DNA of 51,803 bases from an uncultured Bariatricus sp. GTDB lineage: Bacteria; Bacillota; Clostridia; Lachnospirales; Lachnospiraceae. Each line of letters opens with the position of its first letter. Position 1 is the first letter of the stretch. Both the position numbers and the translations under genes were made by a program. Below the pieces are notes generated by a model. The model ran no database searches. It saw only the letters and a list, made by a program, of their open reading frames with translations, and was not told the DNA's origin. Where the stretch lies: contig CAKRFP010000019.1 in assembly GCA_934320645.1 (NCBI GenBank), forward strand, positions 1 through 51,803, read 5' to 3'. This document shows positions 24,202 through 33,407 of this stretch, piece after piece.

Positions 24202-24429
24202 ATGAATTATAAACAAAGTGTATTTAAAACCTTTGCACTCATCACTCAGTTGGGCATCAGTATACTGGTTCCCATTTTGCTATGCACTTTTTTTGGTACA
24301 TGGCTGGAAAAGAAAGTTTCTTTTCCAGTTTTTATCCCTTTGGTGATAATAGGAGTATTAGCAGGTCTGCGCAATGCATGGGTTCTTGCCAGACATGCGA
24401 ATGAAGATTCGGAAGACAAAAAGAAATAA
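24202..24429 (+). CDS. atpZ: AtpZ/AtpI-type assembly protein
   Basis: 75 residues with two membrane spans (about 10-30 and 38-58) joined by a short loop with GTWLEKKV, then a charged tail. AtpZ proteins stand at the head of F-type ATP synthase operons and are linked to c-ring assembly or magnesium/calcium transport. The start is ATG 24202 with GGAG 10 bases upstream; an ATG five codons earlier overlaps that site. It is the first gene after the operon promoter. Confidence 0.8.
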   Translation: MNYKQSVFKTFALITQLGISILVPILLCTFFGTWLEKKVSFPVFIPLVIIGVLAGLRNAWVLARHANEDSEDKKK

Positions 24430-24451
24430 AATCGGGGAGGAATGAAATAAC

Positions 24452-24847
24452 ATGAATAAGACAGACAACACTGTACTGAAGGATATGATTATCATTATGC
24501 TTTTGTATGGAATCATCGCACAGATTGTATGTCTGATTATCCCAGGGGACCATCTGAGAATGACAGCAGGGCTTTGGATCGGGGTGGCTGCAGGTGTTTT
24601 CATGGTAATCCATATGAAGAATTCTCTGGATGAGGCGCTGGATTATGGAGAGCAGGAAGCACAGAAATACATGCAGAAATCTTACGCGATAAGATATCTG
24701 GCTGTAGTTGTAATATTTATGGCTGCATGCTGGCTTCAGATTGCGAATGTACTTACACTGTTTGTGGGAATTATGAGTTTAAAGCTTGCGGCATATCTGC
24801 AGCCGTTTATGCACAAGCTTTTCGCTAAATTCAAAAAAACTAAGTAA
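24452..24847 (+). CDS. atpI: ATP synthase subunit I-like membrane protein
   Basis: 131 residues with four likely spans (about 13-30, 37-54, 81-99 and 101-118). Position between atpZ and atpB and the size suit the AtpI family, which helps assemble the c-ring. Sequence conservation is low, so the call rests on topology and context. GGGAGG lies before ATG 24452. Confidence 0.72.
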   Translation: MNKTDNTVLKDMIIIMLLYGIIAQIVCLIIPGDHLRMTAGLWIGVAAGVFMVIHMKNSLDEALDYGEQEAQKYMQKSYAIRYLAVVVIFMAACWLQIANVLTLFVGIMSLKLAAYLQPFMHKLFAKFKKTK

Positions 24848-24861
24848 AGGAGGTAGAGCGC

Positions 24862-25581
24862 GTGGGGAACAGCTTAGGAATACTGGCAGCTAAGGAGCCG
24901 GATTTTCAAATTCACGGTCTCGTTAAATTCCAGTTATTTGGGCAGGAGTTATGGCTCACCACTACACATGTCAGTCTCTTGATCGTAGCATTGCTACTGC
25001 TGATTTTTGCGTTGGTTGTCCGAGCTAAGCTGAGCGATGCCGAAGGCAAACCCGGAACCCTGCAGAATATTGCCGAGCTTATCGTTGAGATGCTTGACAA
25101 TATGGTAAAAGGAAGCATGGGCAGGAACGGACTGGCGTTCCGTAACTATATCGGGTCTTTGTTTTTGTTTTTGATCGTGGCGAACCTGTCGGGGCTTTTG
25201 GGGTTAAGGCCGCCAACCGCGGATTATGGTGTAACACTTCCGCTTGGACTTATCACATTCGTGCTGATTCAGTTCAACAACATCAAATACAACAAGTTTG
25301 AGGCATTTACAGGCCTGTTCAAACCATTGCCACTTTTGTTCCCGATCAATCTGATCGGAGAGATCGCAGCACCATTTTCCATCTCACTTCGTCTGTTCGG
25401 AAATGTGCTGTCAGGTACTGTAATCATGGGACTTTTATACGGACTTCTGTATAAGATCGCATGGGCATGGCCGGGATTCTTACACATCTATTTCGATGTG
25501 TTCTCAGGAGCAATTCAGGCTTATGTATTCTGTATGCTGACGATGGTATATATCAATGATAAGATGCCGTCAGCAGAGTAA
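24862..25581 (+). CDS. atpB: F-type ATP synthase subunit a
   Basis: Membrane stator subunit that holds the ion half-channels. 239 residues with five to six spans. The essential arginine is in ISLRLFGNVLSG near residues 173-184, and the C-terminal ion-pathway helix contains FSGAIQAYVFCMLTMVYI. The start is GTG 24862 with AAAGGAGG 9 bases upstream. It is third in the operon. Confidence 0.96.
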   Translation: MGNSLGILAAKEPDFQIHGLVKFQLFGQELWLTTTHVSLLIVALLLLIFALVVRAKLSDAEGKPGTLQNIAELIVEMLDNMVKGSMGRNGLAFRNYIGSLFLFLIVANLSGLLGLRPPTADYGVTLPLGLITFVLIQFNNIKYNKFEAFTGLFKPLPLLFPINLIGEIAAPFSISLRLFGNVLSGTVIMGLLYGLLYKIAWAWPGFLHIYFDVFSGAIQAYVFCMLTMVYINDKMPSAE

Positions 25582-25645
25582 AAAGCAAACTGGGATCTAA
25601 TTTCAGACACTATCATGTTTGCAGTGATTAAGGAGGAAAATTATT

Positions 25646-25912
25646 ATGGGTAATATTTCAAATGAAGGTTTAATTTTAGCATGCTCAGCAATCGGTGCAG
25701 GACTTGCGATGATCGCAGGTATTGGTCCTGGTGTAGGACAGGGTATCGCAGCAGGTCACGGTGCATCAGCTGTAGGACGTAATCCGGGAGCAAAATCAGA
25801 CGTTACATCTACAATGCTTTTAGGACAGGCGGTAGCAGAGACAACAGGTCTGTACAGTTTGGTTATTGCACTTATTCTCTTGTTCGCAAACCCGCTTCTT
25901 GGAAAGCTGTAA
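25646..25912 (+). CDS. atpE: F-type ATP synthase subunit c (sodium-type signature)
   Basis: A two-helix proteolipid of 88 residues forming the rotor ring. The residues that bind sodium in the Ilyobacter tartaricus ring are Q32, V63, E65, S66, T67 and Y70. Here the same positions read Q32, V63, E65, T66, T67 and Y70; only S66 is changed, to another hydroxyl residue. The loop motif AVGRNPGAK is near 42-50. This points to sodium rather than proton coupling (inference). AAGGAGG precedes ATG 25646. Confidence 0.96.
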   Translation: MGNISNEGLILACSAIGAGLAMIAGIGPGVGQGIAAGHGASAVGRNPGAKSDVTSTMLLGQAVAETTGLYSLVIALILLFANPLLGKL

Positions 25913-25953
25913 AAAGGGTTTTGCCTGTAAAATAAGAGAAAGGAGGCAACGCC

Positions 25954-26469
25954 TTGGAACGTTTGTTTAATCTGGATGCGCAGCTTCTTTTTGATGCATG
26001 TGTCATGGCACTCAGTATGTTTGTCATGTTCACGTTTCTGTCATATCTGCTTTTTAAACCGGTCAGAAAGCTTCTGGAGGACAGAAAGCAGAGAGTAGCT
26101 GATGAACAGGAATCAGCAAAGAAGGACAGAAAAGAAGCAGCTGTTTATAAAGAAGAATACGAACAGAAAATCAAAGAGATCGATAAAGAGGCGCAGGCTA
26201 TTCTCAGTGAAGCACGGAAAAAAGCAATGAAGAACGAAGCAGAGATCATTGCGGAAGCAAAAGAAGAAGCAGCGAAAATTATCGCACGTGCGAACAATGA
26301 GATCGAACTGGAAAGAAAGCGTGCGCTTGACGACATGAAGCAGGAGATGATCTCCATTGCATCAGCAATGGCAGGTAAAGTAGTAGCAGCTTCGATCGAT
26401 ACCAGTGTACAGGATGATCTGATCGAAGAGACATTAAAAGAAATGGGAGAACAGACATGGCTAAGCTAG
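25954..26469 (+). CDS. atpF: F-type ATP synthase subunit b
   Basis: Peripheral stalk subunit of 171 residues: one N-terminal membrane span (about 9-31), then a long charged coiled coil (about 38-140). FKPVRKLLEDRKQRV after the membrane span is typical. The start is TTG 25954 with AAAGGAGG 9 bases upstream. The 3' end overlaps atpH by 13 bases. Confidence 0.94.
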   Translation: MERLFNLDAQLLFDACVMALSMFVMFTFLSYLLFKPVRKLLEDRKQRVADEQESAKKDRKEAAVYKEEYEQKIKEIDKEAQAILSEARKKAMKNEAEIIAEAKEEAAKIIARANNEIELERKRALDDMKQEMISIASAMAGKVVAASIDTSVQDDLIEETLKEMGEQTWLS

Positions 26470-27002
26470 TATCAAAGGTATATGGTGACGCCCTGTTTGA
26501 AGCTGCCCGTGACTGCGGAAGAATGGATGAGATGCTGGAAGAGGTACAGAGTATCCTACAGATCCTCGAGGAGAATGCAGAGCTTCAGAAGATTCTCGGC
26601 AACCCAAGAGTGATGCGTGAAGACAAAGAGCAGATGATCGAGACTATTTTCCGCGGACGTGTTTCAAATGAGATTGTAGAGCTGATGAAGCTGATGATCG
26701 AAAAAGGGCGCTACAGCAAGATTGATTCTGTATTTGAATATTTTATCGGACTTGTAAAAGAAGAAAAGAAAATCGGGATTGCATATGTTACGACAGCAGT
26801 GGAGCTGAGCGGGGCACAGAAAGAAGCAGTTATGCAGCGACTTCTTCAGACTACAAAATATGAATCCTTTGAGATGAATTACGAGGTAGACGATTCTCTG
26901 ATCGGCGGAATGGTGATCCGCATCGGGGATAGAGTCGTAGATACCAGTATTAAGACAAAGCTGTATGAGCTGTCAAAGAGCCTGAAGAAAATTCAGGTAT
27001 AG
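26457..27002 (+). CDS. atpH: F-type ATP synthase subunit delta
   Basis: Links the peripheral stalk to the alpha3beta3 head. The 181 residues have the helical N-terminal domain (MAKLVSKVYGDALFEAA) and the C-terminal signature region YEVDDSLIGGMVIRIGDRVVDTSIKTKL near 142-169. ATG 26457 lies in the end of atpF, with GGGAGAA upstream, so translation is probably coupled. Confidence 0.95.
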   Translation: MAKLVSKVYGDALFEAARDCGRMDEMLEEVQSILQILEENAELQKILGNPRVMREDKEQMIETIFRGRVSNEIVELMKLMIEKGRYSKIDSVFEYFIGLVKEEKKIGIAYVTTAVELSGAQKEAVMQRLLQTTKYESFEMNYEVDDSLIGGMVIRIGDRVVDTSIKTKLYELSKSLKKIQV

Positions 27003-27041
27003 CAGCGGTTATAATTAGTAGAAAGAAGGTGGATTCGCTCC

Positions 27042-28553
27042 ATGAACTTAAGACCAGAAGAGATAAGTTCTGTAATCAAAGAACAGATTGAAAGATATTC
27101 CTCTGAGCTGAATGTATCGGACGTTGGAACGGTTATTCAGGTAGCGGATGGTATCGCGCGTGTCCACGGCCTTGAAAATGCAATGCAGGGCGAACTTTTG
27201 GAATTTCCTTCAGAGGTATATGGAATGGTTCTCAACCTGGAAGAAGACAACGTAGGTGCTGTTCTTCTGGGAGATCATAAGAATATCAATGAAGGCGATA
27301 CTGTAAAGACAACCGGACGAGTTGTAGAAGTTCCGGTAGGCGACTGTATGCTTGGCCGTGTAGTTAATGCACTGGGACAGCCAATCGATGGAAAGGGACC
27401 AATTCAGGCAAATAAATATCGTCAGATCGAACGTGTGGCACCGGGTGTTATTTCCCGTAAGTCAGTAGACACACCGCTTCAGACAGGTATTAAAGCGATC
27501 GACTCCATGGTTCCGATCGGACGTGGACAGAGAGAGCTGATCATCGGTGACAGACAGACCGGTAAGACAGCGATCGCAATTGACACAATCATTAACCAGA
27601 AAGGTCAGGGAGTTAAGTGTATTTATGTAGCAATCGGTCAGAAAGCTTCGACCGTAGCTTCCCTTGTTAAGACTCTGGAGACCTTTGGAGCAATGGATTA
27701 TACAACTGTAGTCGTATCGACAGCCAGTGAGCTTGCACCACTGCAGTACATCGCACCGTATTCAGGATGTGCGATGGGAGAAGAATGGATGGAGAACGGA
27801 GAGGACGTACTGATCATTTATGATGACCTGTCCAAGCATGCAACTGCATACCGTACCCTTTCCTTACTTCTGAAACGTCCACCTGGACGTGAGGCTTATC
27901 CGGGAGATGTATTCTATCTGCATTCAAGACTTCTTGAAAGAGCAGCCCGTCTTTCTGATGAACTCGGCGGAGGTTCCCTTACCGCACTTCCAATCATCGA
28001 GACACAGGCAGGCGATGTATCAGCATACATTCCTACCAACGTTATTTCCATCACAGACGGACAGATTTATCTGGAGACAGAGATGTTCAACTCCGGTTTC
28101 AGACCAGCTGTTAATGCCGGACTTTCTGTATCCCGTGTAGGTGGATCTGCGCAGATCAAAGCGATGAAGAAGATCGCAGGTACGATTCGTATCGATCTGG
28201 CCCAGTACCGTGAACTGGCATCTTTTGCACAGTTCGGATCAGAACTGGATGCAGAGACTTCCGAGCGTCTGGCACAGGGTGTCAGAATCAAAGAGATTCT
28301 GAAACAGCCACAGTATCAGCCGATGCCGGTAGAATACCAGATCATTATTATTTACGCAGCAGTTAAGAAGCTTCTTCTTGATATCGCTGTCGAAGATATT
28401 CTGGACTTTGAAAGTGGACTGTTTGATTATATTAAGACCAAATATCCGGAAATTCCAGAATCTATCAGAACCGAGAAAGTAATGAAAGAAGAGATTGAAG
28501 AATCTCTCAGAAAAGCAATCGGAGAATACAAAGAACAATTTCAGGCAAGGTAG
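27042..28553 (+). CDS. atpA: F-type ATP synthase subunit alpha
   Basis: Regulatory nucleotide-binding subunit of the F1 head. 503 residues with a beta-barrel start, Walker A GDRQTGKT near 169-176, the catalytic-interface arginine in the GSLTALPIIETQ/SRVGGSAQ region near residue 366, and a helical C-terminal domain. The AAGGTGG site precedes ATG 27042. Confidence 0.97.
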   Translation: MNLRPEEISSVIKEQIERYSSELNVSDVGTVIQVADGIARVHGLENAMQGELLEFPSEVYGMVLNLEEDNVGAVLLGDHKNINEGDTVKTTGRVVEVPVGDCMLGRVVNALGQPIDGKGPIQANKYRQIERVAPGVISRKSVDTPLQTGIKAIDSMVPIGRGQRELIIGDRQTGKTAIAIDTIINQKGQGVKCIYVAIGQKASTVASLVKTLETFGAMDYTTVVVSTASELAPLQYIAPYSGCAMGEEWMENGEDVLIIYDDLSKHATAYRTLSLLLKRPPGREAYPGDVFYLHSRLLERAARLSDELGGGSLTALPIIETQAGDVSAYIPTNVISITDGQIYLETEMFNSGFRPAVNAGLSVSRVGGSAQIKAMKKIAGTIRIDLAQYRELASFAQFGSELDAETSERLAQGVRIKEILKQPQYQPMPVEYQIIIIYAAVKKLLLDIAVEDILDFESGLFDYIKTKYPEIPESIRTEKVMKEEIEESLRKAIGEYKEQFQAR

Positions 28554-28563
28554 GTGATACAAA

Positions 28564-29430
28564 GTGGCATCTATGAGAGATATCAAGCGCCGCCGTACCA
28601 GTGTACAGAGCACGCAGCAGATTACAAAAGCCATGAAACTTGTCTCTACCGTAAAACTGCAGAAAGCAAGAACCCATGCTGAAGAGTCGAAGCCGTATTT
28701 TGACTGTATGTATGCAACCATGACTTCTCTGCTTGCAAAGGCAGGGAACATCAATCACCCGTATCTGAAAGCGGACGATACGAAGAAAAAAGCGGTGATC
28801 GTTGTGACATCCAATCGTGGACTTGCAGGTGGATATAACTCCAACGTTGTGAAGATGGTAACTGAGAATGAAGCCTTTACGAAGGAGAATATCCGGATCT
28901 ATGCAATCGGAGGAAAAGGACTGGAACTTTTGAAGCACAAAGGCTATGAGATCGTTGCTGATTATTCGGAGATGATCGAAGAACCGTCCTATGATGATGC
29001 GAAAAATGTTACCAAGAGACTGCTGACAGATTTTGAAAATGGTGAGATCGGAGAGATTTATCTGGTATACACTTTCTTCAAGAATACAGTCAGTCATATT
29101 CCGAAGCTGATCAAAGTCCTTCCGGCAGAGGTATCGGAGGAAGCGGGAGAAGCAGATACAAAAGAGCAGATTACACCGATGAATTTTGAACCGGAAGCGG
29201 AAGAGGCAATCAGCCTTCTTGTTCCGAAATATATCAGCAGTATTCTGTATGGCGCATTTGTAGAATCAGTTGCCAGTGAGAACGGAGCACGTATGCAGGC
29301 AATGGATTCAGCAACCAGCAATGCGGAAGAGATGATAGATGATTTGGAATTGAAATATAACAGAGCACGTCAGGGTGCGATTACACAGGAACTTACCGAG
29401 ATTATTGCCGGAGCAGAGGCAATCGGATAA
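28564..29430 (+). CDS. atpG: F-type ATP synthase subunit gamma
   Basis: Central rotor shaft. The 288 residues start MASMRDIKRRRTSVQSTQQITKAMKLVS and end with the matching C-terminal helix (RQGAITQELTEIIAGAEAI), the two coiled-coil ends that enter the head. The middle Rossmann-like part contains TSNRGLAGGYNSNV. The start is GTG 28564 with AGGTAGGTG upstream; it begins 10 bases after atpA. Confidence 0.96.
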   Translation: MASMRDIKRRRTSVQSTQQITKAMKLVSTVKLQKARTHAEESKPYFDCMYATMTSLLAKAGNINHPYLKADDTKKKAVIVVTSNRGLAGGYNSNVVKMVTENEAFTKENIRIYAIGGKGLELLKHKGYEIVADYSEMIEEPSYDDAKNVTKRLLTDFENGEIGEIYLVYTFFKNTVSHIPKLIKVLPAEVSEEAGEADTKEQITPMNFEPEAEEAISLLVPKYISSILYGAFVESVASENGARMQAMDSATSNAEEMIDDLELKYNRARQGAITQELTEIIAGAEAIG

Positions 29431-29460
29431 ATACAGGTTTCTGTATGTAAGGAGGAGAAA

Positions 29461-30852
29461 ATGGCAGATAAAAATATAGGGAAGATTATCCAGGTTATCG
29501 GTGCCGTTCTTGACCTTAAGTTTTCGGAAGGATACTTGCCGGAGATCAACGATGCAGTTGAGATCACCCGCAAGGACGGAGGAAAGCTTGTGGTAGAAGT
29601 TGCACAGCACCTGGGTGATGATATCGTAAGATGTATCGCCATGGGACCGACAGACGGACTGGTGCGCGGCATGGATGCCGTAGCAACCGGTGGACCGATC
29701 TCCGTTCCGGTAGGCGAAGCAACACTCGGACGCATCTTCAACGTACTGGGTGAGCCGATTGATGAAAAAGAGGCTCCAAAGAATGTAGAATATGCGCCGA
29801 TTCACAGAAAAGCTCCAAGTTTTGAGGAGCAGGCAACACAGACAGAGATGCTGGAGACAGGTATCAAAGTTGTTGACCTTCTCTGCCCGTATCAGAAGGG
29901 TGGAAAGATCGGTCTGTTCGGTGGAGCCGGTGTTGGAAAGACAGTTCTTATCCAGGAACTGATCACCAATATCGCAACAGAACATGGTGGATATTCCGTA
30001 TTCACAGGTGTAGGAGAACGTACCCGTGAAGGAAATGACCTTTATTACGAAATGACAGAATCCGGAGTTATCAAAAAGACAGCGATGGTATTCGGTCAGA
30101 TGAATGAACCACCTGGAGCACGTATGAGAGTTGGACTTACCGGACTGACTCTTGCAGAATATTTCCGAGATAAAGGTGGAAAAGACGTACTTCTTTTTAT
30201 TGATAACATTTTCCGTTTTACACAGGCGGGTTCCGAAGTATCAGCGCTTCTTGGACGTATGCCTTCAGCGGTAGGTTATCAGCCGACTCTGCAGACAGAA
30301 ATGGGTGCTCTGCAGGAGCGTATCACATCCACAAAGAACGGATCCATCACATCCGTACAGGCAGTTTATGTACCGGCCGATGACCTTACTGACCCGGCTC
30401 CGGCGACAACATTTGCCCATCTGGATGCAACGACCGTACTTTCCCGTGCGATCACAGAGCTTGGTATTTATCCGGCCGTAGATCCGCTGGAATCTACTTC
30501 ACGTATTCTGGATCCACACATTGTCGGAGAAGAACACTACAAAGTAGCCCGTGGAGTACAGGAAATCCTTCAGAAATACAAAGAACTGCAGGACATCATC
30601 GCAATTCTTGGTATGGACGAACTTTCCGAGGAAGACAAGCTTGTCGTATCCAGAGCAAGAAAGGTTCAGAGATTCCTTTCACAGCCATTCCATGTAGCTA
30701 CACAGTTTACAGGTCTGGAAGGACGTTATGTTCCGATCAGCGAGACAATTCAGGGATTCAAAGAGATCCTCGAAGGAAAGCATGATGATATTCCGGAGGG
30801 ATATTTCCTGAATGCAGGTAATATCGATGACGTGCTTGCCCGCGTGAAATAG
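29461..30852 (+). CDS. atpD: F-type ATP synthase subunit beta
   Basis: Catalytic subunit of 463 residues. Walker A GGAGVGKT lies near 156-163, the catalytic glutamate is in GERTREGND near 187-195, the Walker B strand is DVLLFIDNIFRFTQAGSE near 243-260, and the ALLGRMPSAVGYQPTL loop follows near 264-279. AAGGAGG precedes ATG 29461. Confidence 0.98.
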   Translation: MADKNIGKIIQVIGAVLDLKFSEGYLPEINDAVEITRKDGGKLVVEVAQHLGDDIVRCIAMGPTDGLVRGMDAVATGGPISVPVGEATLGRIFNVLGEPIDEKEAPKNVEYAPIHRKAPSFEEQATQTEMLETGIKVVDLLCPYQKGGKIGLFGGAGVGKTVLIQELITNIATEHGGYSVFTGVGERTREGNDLYYEMTESGVIKKTAMVFGQMNEPPGARMRVGLTGLTLAEYFRDKGGKDVLLFIDNIFRFTQAGSEVSALLGRMPSAVGYQPTLQTEMGALQERITSTKNGSITSVQAVYVPADDLTDPAPATTFAHLDATTVLSRAITELGIYPAVDPLESTSRILDPHIVGEEHYKVARGVQEILQKYKELQDIIAILGMDELSEEDKLVVSRARKVQRFLSQPFHVATQFTGLEGRYVPISETIQGFKEILEGKHDDIPEGYFLNAGNIDDVLARVK

Positions 30853-30864
30853 GAGGGACGTCCT

Positions 30865-31266
30865 ATGGCAGATAAATTTAAACTCAGCATTATTTCACCG
30901 GATAAGATGTTTCTGGAAGGGGAATGCGAATTCCTGGAATTCGAAAGTACCGAAGGAGAACTTGGTGTCTATGCGAAGCATATTCCGCTGACAACGATCC
31001 TGCAGCCATGTGTGATGCGTATTCACAATGATGGCGAGGTGAAGAAGACAGCCATTCTTGGAGGATTCGTAGAGATCCTGAAAGAGAAAGTAACCGTGCT
31101 TGCAGAAGATGCACAGTGGCCGGATGAGATTGATGTAGCACGTGCCGAAGCTGCGAAAAAGCGAGCTGAGGACAGAATTGCAGCGAAGCAGGAAGGTACG
31201 GATATGCGCCGTGCTGAAGCAGCATTAAAAAGAGCGATCGCCCGAATTGGAGCCGCTCAGTCATAA
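30865..31266 (+). CDS. atpC: F-type ATP synthase subunit epsilon
   Basis: Rotor subunit and intrinsic inhibitor. The 133 residues comprise an N-terminal beta sandwich (about 1-84; FKLSIISPDKMFLEGE, LGVYAKHIPLTT) and a C-terminal helical hairpin (about 90-133) rich in alanine, arginine and glutamate. AGGAGG precedes ATG 30865. It closes the operon; a strong terminator follows 6 bases later. Confidence 0.96.
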   Translation: MADKFKLSIISPDKMFLEGECEFLEFESTEGELGVYAKHIPLTTILQPCVMRIHNDGEVKKTAILGGFVEILKEKVTVLAEDAQWPDEIDVARAEAAKKRAEDRIAAKQEGTDMRRAEAALKRAIARIGAAQS

Positions 31267-31272
31267 AACATT

Positions 31273-31310
31273 AAAAACCGAGAATCCTTTAGTGGATTTT
31301 CGGTTTTTTT
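31273..31310 (+). terminator. Terminator of the ATP synthase operon
   Basis: AAAAACCGAGAATCC (31273-31287) pairs with GGATTTTCGGTTTTT (31294-31308), with one wobble, and runs into T. Confidence 0.93.
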
Positions 31311-31323
31311 AATGATGGAAAAC

Positions 31324-31352
31324 TGGACAATAAGGAGGAATTTGCCTATAAT
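31324..31352 (+). promoter_or_regulatory. Sigma-A promoter of the GGDEF/HD-GYP gene
   Basis: TGGACA at 31324-31329, 17-base spacer, TATAAT at 31347-31352, about 75 bases before the start codon. Confidence 0.65.
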
Positions 31353-31430
31353 ATTTTTATTATACAGTGTAAAAAATAAGTGTGTAAAAATGTATTTTGC
31401 ATAAATGGACAGTGGTGAGAGGGTAAAAAA

Positions 31431-33386
31431 ATGAACGAGCGATACAAAATGACAAGGCAGGAAGCCGAAGAAAAGATGGAATCTTTAAGCGAAGTGTTTC
31501 AGGTGGTTCGGCTGATAGATGGGAAGATACTGCGGGAGAGGGAGAAGAACACAGAAGCAGATCAATTTTCAGAAATGTGTCAGTGTTATGATTTCTGGGA
31601 AAAAGGAAAAGAATGTGATAATTGTATATCTCTTTTGGCTCTGAAGGAAAAATCACAAAGAGTAAAACTTGAATTTCTGGGATCGCAGGTATTTCAGGTG
31701 ATGTCCCGTTATGTTGAAATAGATGGAGAACCATATGTTATGGAGATGATCGAGAATCTGGATGACAGTATTCGGATTGATCCGGAAGGCTATGAAAAAC
31801 TAGTCAGCAAACTGGCTGGATATAATGAAAAATTATATACGGATGCGTTGACTGGTGCATACAACCGTCGCTTTTTCGAGGATGAGATTAAAAATATGGA
31901 CGATGAGGCCGGAGTCGCTGTGATCGATCTGGACGACTTCAAACTTCATAATGATACTTATGGACACAGTGCAGGGGATGCGGCACTTACGACAACAGCA
32001 TATATTATTAAAAAATATATCCGAAAGACAGATATTCTGATTCGATATGGCGGGGACGAATTTCTCCTGATTCTGCCGGCAATCAAAGAACATATTTTTC
32101 AGGATAAGCTGAAACTGATTCAGGAAAAGATCCATGATGCAGTTATGCCGGATTATGAGAAAATGCAGTTATCGGTCAGTATTGGTGGTGCAATGTTCCG
32201 TGAGGGCAAGATCGAAGATGCGGTTGCCAGTGCAGACCGTCAGATGTATATGGCGAAGAATTACAAAAATATGGTCGTCACAGAATGGGATGAGAATGGA
32301 AAGCAGAAGCAGAAGAATTCAGAGGACGGGAAGTTAAAACAGCAGATCCTGATTGTGGACGATTCAGAGATGAACCGTGAAATTTTGAAAGAAATATTAA
32401 AAGAAGATTACAGGATCCTGGAGGCTGCAAACGGAGAAGAATGTCTGGAAGAACTGGAACGGTATGGAACAGGGATTTCTCTGGTGCTGCTCGATATTGT
32501 GATGCCGGAAATGGATGGGTTTGAAGTCCTTGCTGCGATGAACCAGAATCATTGGATTGAAGATATTCCGGTAATCATGATTTCCAGTGAAGATTCAGAT
32601 AGCTATATCAGACGGGCATATGAGATGGGCGTTTCAGATTACATCAGCCGCCCGTTTGATGCGAAAATAGTATATCAGCGTGTACTGAATATGATCAAAC
32701 TGTATGCGAAGCAGAGAAGACTGATCCGTATGGTAACAGACCAGATTTATGAAAAAGAACGAAATAACCGTATGATGATCGGAATTCTGAGTCAGATCGT
32801 TGAATTCAGAAATGGAGAAAGCGGTCTGCATGTTATTCATATCAATCTGATCACACAGCTTTTACTGGAACAACTGGTGAAAAAAACAGGAAAATATCAG
32901 CTCTCATGGGAAGATAGATTTTTGATCGCAACAGCATCGGCTTTGCATGATATCGGAAAGATTGGAATTGACGAGAGAATTCTGAACAAACCGGGAAAGC
33001 TTACCAAAGAAGAATTTGAAATCATGAAAACACATACACTGATCGGTGCGCATATGCTGGATAATCTGGACATGTATAAGAATGAAAAACTGGTTAAACT
33101 TGCATATGAGATTTGTCGCTGGCATCATGAAAGATATGATGGAAAGGGATATCCGGATGGGCTTTCCGGAGAAGAAATCCCGATTTCGGCACAGGTCGTA
33201 TCGCTGGCAGATGTGTATGATGCTCTGGTAAGTGAGCGCGTGTATAAAAAAGCATTTACACATGAAAAAGCTTTGGAAATGATTCAAAATGGCGAATGCG
33301 GTACATTTAATCCGCTGTTACTGCAGTGCCTGCTTGAGGTGCAGGATAAATTAAAGTCGACGATGGAAGCGGCAGTAAAAGAATAA
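31431..33386 (+). CDS. GGDEF-REC-HD-GYP cyclic-di-GMP turnover protein
   Basis: 651 residues with no membrane span. Residues 1-125 are PAS-like with four cysteines (C50, C52, C62, C65) that could bind a metal. The diguanylate cyclase domain (about 130-285) has an intact GGDEF at 207-211 and an RxxD inhibitory site (R198-D201) five residues before it. A receiver domain (about 304-422) has the phospho-acceptor D355; the usual conserved lysine is arginine (R407). The HD-GYP phosphodiesterase domain (about 445-640) has HDIGKIG at 506-512 and GKGYPDG near 571-577. So one soluble protein carries synthesis, phospho-sensing and breakdown modules. The N-terminal sensor function is inferred. ATG 31431 has a weak GAGAGGG site. 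Confidence 0.92.
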   Translation: MNERYKMTRQEAEEKMESLSEVFQVVRLIDGKILREREKNTEADQFSEMCQCYDFWEKGKECDNCISLLALKEKSQRVKLEFLGSQVFQVMSRYVEIDGEPYVMEMIENLDDSIRIDPEGYEKLVSKLAGYNEKLYTDALTGAYNRRFFEDEIKNMDDEAGVAVIDLDDFKLHNDTYGHSAGDAALTTTAYIIKKYIRKTDILIRYGGDEFLLILPAIKEHIFQDKLKLIQEKIHDAVMPDYEKMQLSVSIGGAMFREGKIEDAVASADRQMYMAKNYKNMVVTEWDENGKQKQKNSEDGKLKQQILIVDDSEMNREILKEILKEDYRILEAANGEECLEELERYGTGISLVLLDIVMPEMDGFEVLAAMNQNHWIEDIPVIMISSEDSDSYIRRAYEMGVSDYISRPFDAKIVYQRVLNMIKLYAKQRRLIRMVTDQIYEKERNNRMMIGILSQIVEFRNGESGLHVIHINLITQLLLEQLVKKTGKYQLSWEDRFLIATASALHDIGKIGIDERILNKPGKLTKEEFEIMKTHTLIGAHMLDNLDMYKNEKLVKLAYEICRWHHERYDGKGYPDGLSGEEIPISAQVVSLADVYDALVSERVYKKAFTHEKALEMIQNGECGTFNPLLLQCLLEVQDKLKSTMEAAVKE

Positions 33387-33407
33387 AGAGGGAGTAAGAA
33401 TTATCAG

